A DNA stretch of 64,000 nucleotides from Streptomyces actinomycinicus (lineage in GTDB: Bacteria; Actinomycetota; Actinomycetes; Streptomycetales; Streptomycetaceae): positions 1-64,000 of the forward strand of contig NZ_JAERRK010000017.1 in the NCBI RefSeq assembly GCF_016741775.1, written 5' to 3'. Position 1 is the stretch's first letter. Each line of letters opens with the position of its first letter. Under the pieces are notes generated by a model. The model saw only the letters and a program-made list of their open reading frames with translations. It made no database searches and was not told the DNA's origin. A program made the position numbers and the translations under genes. This document shows, piece after piece, positions 59,939 to 64,000 of the stretch.

Positions 59939-60546
59939 CCCGACCTTTCAGCCAGGGTCACAGCGACCCGACCGTCCAGCCGGTGCCCGCCTCCGTCGTC
60001 GAGCAGGTGGACGCCGCCGACACGACCCTGCACAACCCGCAGTGGGCCGTCATCTCCATCGGCTCCAACCTCGGCAACCGCCTGGAGACCCTCCAGGGTG
60101 CCGTCGACGCCCTGGAGGACACCCCGGGTGTCCGCGTGAAGGGCGTCTCCCCGGTGTACGAGACCGAGCCCTGGGGCGTCGAGCCGGGCAGCCAGCCGTC
60201 GTACTACAACGCCGTCGTGGTCCTCAAGACGACCCTGCCCCCCGCCTCCCTGCTGGAGCGGGCGCACGCGGTCGAGGAGGCCTTCAACCGGGTCCGGGAC
60301 GAGCGCTGGGGCCCGCGCACCCTGGACGTCGACATCGTCGCCTACGCCGACGTCACCTCCGACGACCCGCAGCTCACCCTGCCCCACCCGCGCGCCCACG
60401 AGCGCGCCTTCGTCCTCGCCCCCTGGCACGACGTGGACCCCCAGGCGCAGCTCCCGGGCCGTGGCACGGTGGCCCAGCTGCTGTCGGCGGTCACCCGCGA
60501 GGGTGTGGAACCCCGCAAGGACCTGGAACTCCGGCTGCCCGAGTAG
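59935..60546 (+). CDS. folK: HPPK, 6-hydroxymethyl-dihydropterin kinase
   Basis: FolK pyrophosphorylates 6-hydroxymethyl-dihydropterin. It has 203 aa with an extra N-terminal segment of about 35 residues before the family start. Motifs ISIGSNLGNRLETLQGAVDA, SPVYETEPWG, ERWGPRTLDVDIVAY and LPHPRAHERAFVLAPW are complete. It is coupled to folB by ATGA overlap; DUF3180 follows 79 nt later. Confidence 0.95.
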   Translation: MTRPFSQGHSDPTVQPVPASVVEQVDAADTTLHNPQWAVISIGSNLGNRLETLQGAVDALEDTPGVRVKGVSPVYETEPWGVEPGSQPSYYNAVVVLKTTLPPASLLERAHAVEEAFNRVRDERWGPRTLDVDIVAYADVTSDDPQLTLPHPRAHERAFVLAPWHDVDPQAQLPGRGTVAQLLSAVTREGVEPRKDLELRLPE

Positions 60547-60625
60547 TCGTTAAGGTCGAGGCGGGTCAAGACCGATACGCCGCGACGACCACACCGGGAC
60601 GGTCCGGGGGAACTGAAGGGACACC

Positions 60626-61114
60626 GTGAGAGAGCTGCGCATCAGGGTGCTGGCCGGCGTGTTCGTCGTGGCCGGAGTCCTGTCCTGGGCGGGCGCCCGC
60701 CTCTGGAACTCGATCGGGACCCTCCCCAGCGTCCCCCTGGCCGCCCCCGTCGTGCTCGCGCTGATCGCGGTGGTCCTGCTGTCGACGGCGCTCTCGCTGC
60801 GCGCCCGCTTCAGGGCCCAGCGCGAGCGCCGGCCCGGCGCGAAGGGCGTCGATCCGCTGATGGCCGCCCGCGCGGTCGTCTTCGGCCAGGCCAGCGCCCT
60901 GGTCGCGGCCCTCGTCGCCGGCATGTACGGCGGCACGGGCGTCTTCCTGCTGGAGCTGCTGGACATCCCGGCCCGCCGCGACCAGGCGATCTACGCCGGC
61001 CTCTCGGTGCTCACCGGCCTCGGCGTGATAGCGGCGGCCCTGTTCCTGGAGCGGGTCTGCAAGCTCCCCGAGGACGACGACCAGAACCACACGGGCGCGG
61101 AGCCGGTGGCCTGA
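60626..61114 (+). CDS. DUF3180 membrane protein
   Basis: The 162-aa protein has four membrane helices (VLAGVFVVAGVLSWAGARLW, AAPVVLALIAVVLLSTALSL, VFGQASALVAALVAGMYGG, AIYAGLSVLTGLGVIAAALF). DUF3180 proteins are found after folK in actinobacteria; function is unknown. GTG start with AAGGGA upstream. The C-terminus is a short acidic tail. A role in folate or pterin transport is often thought of but unproven. Confidence 0.88.
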   Translation: MRELRIRVLAGVFVVAGVLSWAGARLWNSIGTLPSVPLAAPVVLALIAVVLLSTALSLRARFRAQRERRPGAKGVDPLMAARAVVFGQASALVAALVAGMYGGTGVFLLELLDIPARRDQAIYAGLSVLTGLGVIAAALFLERVCKLPEDDDQNHTGAEPVA

Positions 61115-61134
61115 CCGCCGGCCCCGCTCGGCGG
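61115..61134. terminator. Weak hairpin, DUF3180/folE
   Basis: CCGCCG (61115-61120) pairs with CGGCGG (61129-61134) around 8 nt between two convergent genes. It is short, so its strength is uncertain. Confidence 0.4.
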
Positions 61135-61139
61135 CGCGG

Positions 61140-61745
61140 TCAGCGCGCCATGATGAGGCTCATCGCCTCGTTCCGGGTCGCGGCGTCCCGCAGCTGACCG
61201 CGCACGGCGGACGTTATGGTCTTCGCGCCCGGCTTGCGGATGCCCCGCATGGACATGCACATGTGCTCGCACTCGACGACCACGATGACCCCGCGCGGCT
61301 CCAGGATCTCCATCAGGGAGTCCGCGATCTGCGTGGTGAGTCGTTCCTGCACCTGCGGACGGCGGGCGTAGACGTCGACCAGCCGGGCCAGCTTGGACAG
61401 GCCGGTGATCTTGCCGGCCTCGGACGGGATGTAGCCGACGTGGGCGACGCCCCGGAACGGCACCAGATGGTGCTCGCAGGTCGAGTACACCTCGATGTCC
61501 TTCACCAGGACCATCTCGTCGTGTCCCAGGTCGAACGTCGTGGTCAGGACGTCCTCGGGCTTCTGCCACAGACCGGCGAAGATCTCCTTGTACGCGCGTG
61601 CCACCCGCGCCGGCGTCTCCAGCAGCCCCTCACGGTCCGGGTCCTCGCCGACCGCGATCAGCAGCTCCCGCACAGCGTTCTCGGCACGCTTCTCGTCGAA
61701 CTCACCGATGGTGCCTTCGCCGTCGAGCGTCACGGGGTCGGTCAT
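61140..61745 (-). CDS. folE: GTP cyclohydrolase I
   Basis: FolE turns GTP into 7,8-dihydroneopterin triphosphate, the first folate step. The 201-aa protein has the zinc ligands in YSTCEHHLVPF and CEHMCMSMRG and the family stretches ETPARVARAYKEIFAGL and VQERLTTQIADSL. It is the zinc-dependent IA type. The ATG at 61745 has GAGGAA upstream. It faces folP-folB-folK across the convergent end and lies downstream of ftsH after a strong terminator, so it needs its own promoter. Confidence 0.95.
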   Translation of the reverse strand: MTDPVTLDGEGTIGEFDEKRAENAVRELLIAVGEDPDREGLLETPARVARAYKEIFAGLWQKPEDVLTTTFDLGHDEMVLVKDIEVYSTCEHHLVPFRGVAHVGYIPSEAGKITGLSKLARLVDVYARRPQVQERLTTQIADSLMEILEPRGVIVVVECEHMCMSMRGIRKPGAKTITSAVRGQLRDAATRNEAMSLIMAR

Positions 61746-61810
61746 CTGGTTCCTCGTTCCTGTGCCTTCATGCGTGGGCGGCCACACGTTGTCTCTGTGG
61801 TCATCCGAAA

Positions 61811-61850
61811 ATGCCGCGCCCCCCAGCGTAGAACCTGGGGGGCGCGGCAT
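61811..61850 (-). terminator. Intrinsic terminator of ftsH
   Basis: A perfect 16-bp stem, ATGCCGCGCCCCCCAG (61811-61826) with CTGGGGGGCGCGGCAT (61835-61850), has an 8-nt loop. On the minus strand it is followed by TTTTCGG, a good intrinsic terminator right after ftsH and before folE. Confidence 0.9.
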
Positions 61851-61879
61851 TCATTCCGGCCCTGTCGGCCGGCCCACAC

Positions 61880-63916
61880 TCAGCTGTCGGAGCGGTCCTC
61901 CGGAGTCTCCGTGACCGGAGCGGACTCGGTGGCGGTGGACTTGGCCGTGCTGATCGCCGCCGTCGCGCCGTTCGCACCGTTGGTCAGTGCCAGCTCCTTC
62001 GGGGAGAGCACCGGCGGACGGGTGGACGGGGTGCGGCGGGAGGAGCCGGTCCAGGCGGGCCGCGGCGGGCGCTTGACGATGGGGGCGAAGATCTCGGCGA
62101 TCTCCTCCTTGCCCAGCGTCTCCTTCTCCAGCAGCTGCAGGACCAGGTTGTCGAGCACGTCGCGGTTCTCGACCAGGATCTCCCAGGCCTCGTTGTGCGC
62201 GGTCTCGATGAGCTTCTTGACCTCTTCGTCGACCAGCGCGGCGACCTCTTCCGAGTAGTCGCGCTGGTGAGCCATCTCACGGCCGAGGAAGGGCTCGCTG
62301 TTGTCGCCGCCGAACTTGATCGCACCGAGCCGCTCGGTCATGCCGTACTGCGTGACCATCGCGCGGGCCAGGTTGGTGGCCTTCTCGATGTCGTTGGCGG
62401 CACCGGTGGTCGGGTCGTGGAAGACCAGTTCCTCGGCCGCGCGGCCGCCCAGCATGTAGGCGAGCTGGTCGAGCATCTCGTTGCGCGTGGTCGAGTACTT
62501 GTCCTCGTCCGGCAGGACCATTGTGTAGCCGAGGGCACGGCCACGGGACAGGATCGTGATCTTGTGGACCGGGTCGGCGTTCGGAGAGGCCGCCGCGACC
62601 AGGGCGTGACCGCCCTCGTGGTACGCGGTGATCTTCTTCTCCTTGTCCGACATGATCCGGGTCCGCTTCTGCGGGCCCGCGACCACACGGTCGATCGCCT
62701 CGTCCAGCGCCTTGTTGTCGATCAGCTTCTGGTCACCGCGGGCGGTCAGGAGCGCCGCCTCGTTCAGGACGTTGGCCAGGTCGGCACCCGTCATGCCCGG
62801 GGTACGGCGGGCGACGGCGGACAGGTCGACGTCGGTCGCGACCGGCTTGCCCTTCTGGTGGACCTTGAGGATCTCCATACGGCCCTGCAGGTCCGGCGGG
62901 TCGACCGCGATCTGGCGGTCGAAGCGGCCGGGGCGCAGCAGCGCCGGGTCCAGGATGTCCGGGCGGTTGGTGGCGGCGATCAGGATGACGCCGCCCTTGA
63001 CGTCGAAGCCGTCCATCTCGACGAGCAGCTGGTTCAGGGTCTGCTCGCGCTCGTCGTGACCGCCGCCGAGGCCGGCGCCGCGGTGACGGCCGACCGCGTC
63101 GATCTCGTCGACGAAGACGATCGCCGGGGCGTTCGCCTTGGCCTGCTCGAACAGGTCACGGACTCGGGAGGCACCGACACCGACGAACATCTCGACGAAG
63201 TCGGAACCGGAGATCGAGTAGAAGGGGACCCCCGCCTCGCCGGCGACGGCGCGCGCGAGGAGCGTCTTGCCGGTACCGGGACGGCCGTAGAGCAGCACGC
63301 CCTTGGGGATCTTGGCGCCGACGGCCTGGAACTTGGCCGGCTCCTGGAGGAACTCCTTGATCTCCTGGAGTTCCTCGACGGCCTCGTCGCAGCCGGCGAC
63401 GTCGGAGAAGGTCGTCTTGGGGGTGTCCTTGGTGATGAGCTTGGCCTTGGACTTGCCGAAGTTCATGACCCGGGAGCCGCCGCCCTGCATCTGATTCATC
63501 AGGAACAGGAAGACGACCACGATCAGGACGAAGGGCAGCAGGGAGAGCAGGACGCCGAGGAACGGGTTCTGCTTGGACGGCGAGACCGTGTAGCCGTCGG
63601 GGATCTGCTTGTCCTGGTACTTGGTCTGCAGCTGGCCGGCGATGGTGACGCCCTGGTCGCCGATGTAGCTCGCCTGGATCTTCGAGCTGCCCTCGACCTT
63701 GACGCCGTCCTTGAGCGTGACCTTGATGCTCTGCTCGTCACCGGTGGTGAGTTTGGCCGACTCGACCTTGTTGTCGTTGATCGCCGCCACGACCTGGCCG
63801 GTGTCCACCGTCTTGTAGCCGCCGGACGAGCCGACGACCTGCATCAACACGACCACGGCAAGGACGGCCAGCACGATCCACATGACCGGCCCACGGAAGT
63901 ATCGCTTCACGTCCAT
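61880..63916 (-). CDS. ftsH: ATP-dependent zinc metalloprotease FtsH
   Basis: FtsH degrades membrane and soluble proteins as a membrane-bound AAA+ hexamer. The 678-aa protein has two helices (MWIVLAVLAVVVLMQVV and VLLSLLPFVLIVVVFLFLM) flanking an extracellular domain, then the AAA domain. Walker A reads GRPGTGKT, where GPPGTGKT is usual. Walker B (IVFVDEIDAVG), SRH and the zinc motif HEGGH follow. The C-terminal 60 residues are low-complexity. ATG 63916 (MDVKRYFRG) is chosen; ATG 63952 is in frame. The promoter lies at the window's edge. Confidence 0.94.
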   Translation of the reverse strand: MDVKRYFRGPVMWIVLAVLAVVVLMQVVGSSGGYKTVDTGQVVAAINDNKVESAKLTTGDEQSIKVTLKDGVKVEGSSKIQASYIGDQGVTIAGQLQTKYQDKQIPDGYTVSPSKQNPFLGVLLSLLPFVLIVVVFLFLMNQMQGGGSRVMNFGKSKAKLITKDTPKTTFSDVAGCDEAVEELQEIKEFLQEPAKFQAVGAKIPKGVLLYGRPGTGKTLLARAVAGEAGVPFYSISGSDFVEMFVGVGASRVRDLFEQAKANAPAIVFVDEIDAVGRHRGAGLGGGHDEREQTLNQLLVEMDGFDVKGGVILIAATNRPDILDPALLRPGRFDRQIAVDPPDLQGRMEILKVHQKGKPVATDVDLSAVARRTPGMTGADLANVLNEAALLTARGDQKLIDNKALDEAIDRVVAGPQKRTRIMSDKEKKITAYHEGGHALVAAASPNADPVHKITILSRGRALGYTMVLPDEDKYSTTRNEMLDQLAYMLGGRAAEELVFHDPTTGAANDIEKATNLARAMVTQYGMTERLGAIKFGGDNSEPFLGREMAHQRDYSEEVAALVDEEVKKLIETAHNEAWEILVENRDVLDNLVLQLLEKETLGKEEIAEIFAPIVKRPPRPAWTGSSRRTPSTRPPVLSPKELALTNGANGATAAISTAKSTATESAPVTETPEDRSDS

Positions 63917-64000
63917 CCATACGGAGCGGTGACGCCCCGTCCCTCCTGCCATAGTGAGTTTGATAAGACAGTTCTTCTGACGGTACCCCAGCAATGTTGC

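Overview
The window is a stretch of Streptomyces chromosome. GC is very high, nearly every codon ends in G or C, starts are often GTG, and genes are commonly joined by ATGA or GTGA overlaps. Gene content matches the conserved core of Streptomyces: a sigE-cseA-cseB-cseC envelope-stress operon, radA-disA, clpC, lsr2, nadB-nadC-coaX-panC, and a folate cluster next to ftsH. No rRNA, tRNA, CRISPR array, insertion sequence, prophage or biosynthetic cluster was found. What varies is small: minisatellite-like tandem repeats between genes and inside a few genes.

Layout. 0-9 kb: tryptophanyl-tRNA synthetase behind a leader peptide with tandem Trp codons and a competing-hairpin attenuator; proC; an ABC-2 exporter whose promoter and start lie in a palindrome; a methyltransferase; two small hypotheticals; a Ser/Thr kinase with a PQQ-type sensor domain. 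9-14.5 kb: ilvD, a TetR regulator, a sugar isomerase-like protein, a Ppx/GppA phosphatase and a Cys-rich protein. 14.6-21.4 kb: a membrane protein with sigma-like, zinc-finger-like and BACON-like parts; radA; disA (c-di-AMP synthase); a 70-bp tandem repeat; a membrane protein; mutY. 21.4-25 kb: sigE-cseABC. 25-30.2 kb: AraC/VOC pair, an MFS exporter divergent from its TetR regulator, an M23 peptidase and a secreted HAD phosphatase. 30.3-37 kb: clpC, a prim-pol-like protein, lsr2, a GNAT, a BlaI-type regulator and hypotheticals. 37-44 kb: a cofactor operon (DUF2520 oxidoreductase, panC, nadB, nadC, coaX) and a threonine aldolase-like enzyme. 44-50.5 kb: an ArsR-like regulator, a two-component system, a MidA-type methyltransferase facing an orphan NuoD paralogue. 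50.5-58 kb: PH-domain membrane proteins, a coiled-coil membrane protein, a secreted esterase and an MprF-like lysyltransferase behind a sigma-E-type promoter. 57.8-64 kb: folP, an NTF2-like protein, folB, folK and DUF3180 converge on folE and ftsH.

How it works together. Envelope stress: SigE/CseABC could act on the MprF-like gene 32 kb away through the promoter near 55.86 kb. Genome integrity and signalling: RadA, DisA and MutY. NAD and CoA supply are co-transcribed through overlapping genes. Folate genes sit on two convergent units. At least fourteen genes have a TANNNT-like -10 box 6-7 nt before the start codon, which implies leaderless transcripts and was used to choose several starts. 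The most interesting leads are the MidA/NuoD2 pair (NuoD2 keeps the Arg methylated in mitochondrial complex I but has Trp in place of the quinone-site Tyr), the trpS attenuator, the sigma-like/BACON fusion and the prim-pol-like neighbour of lsr2.
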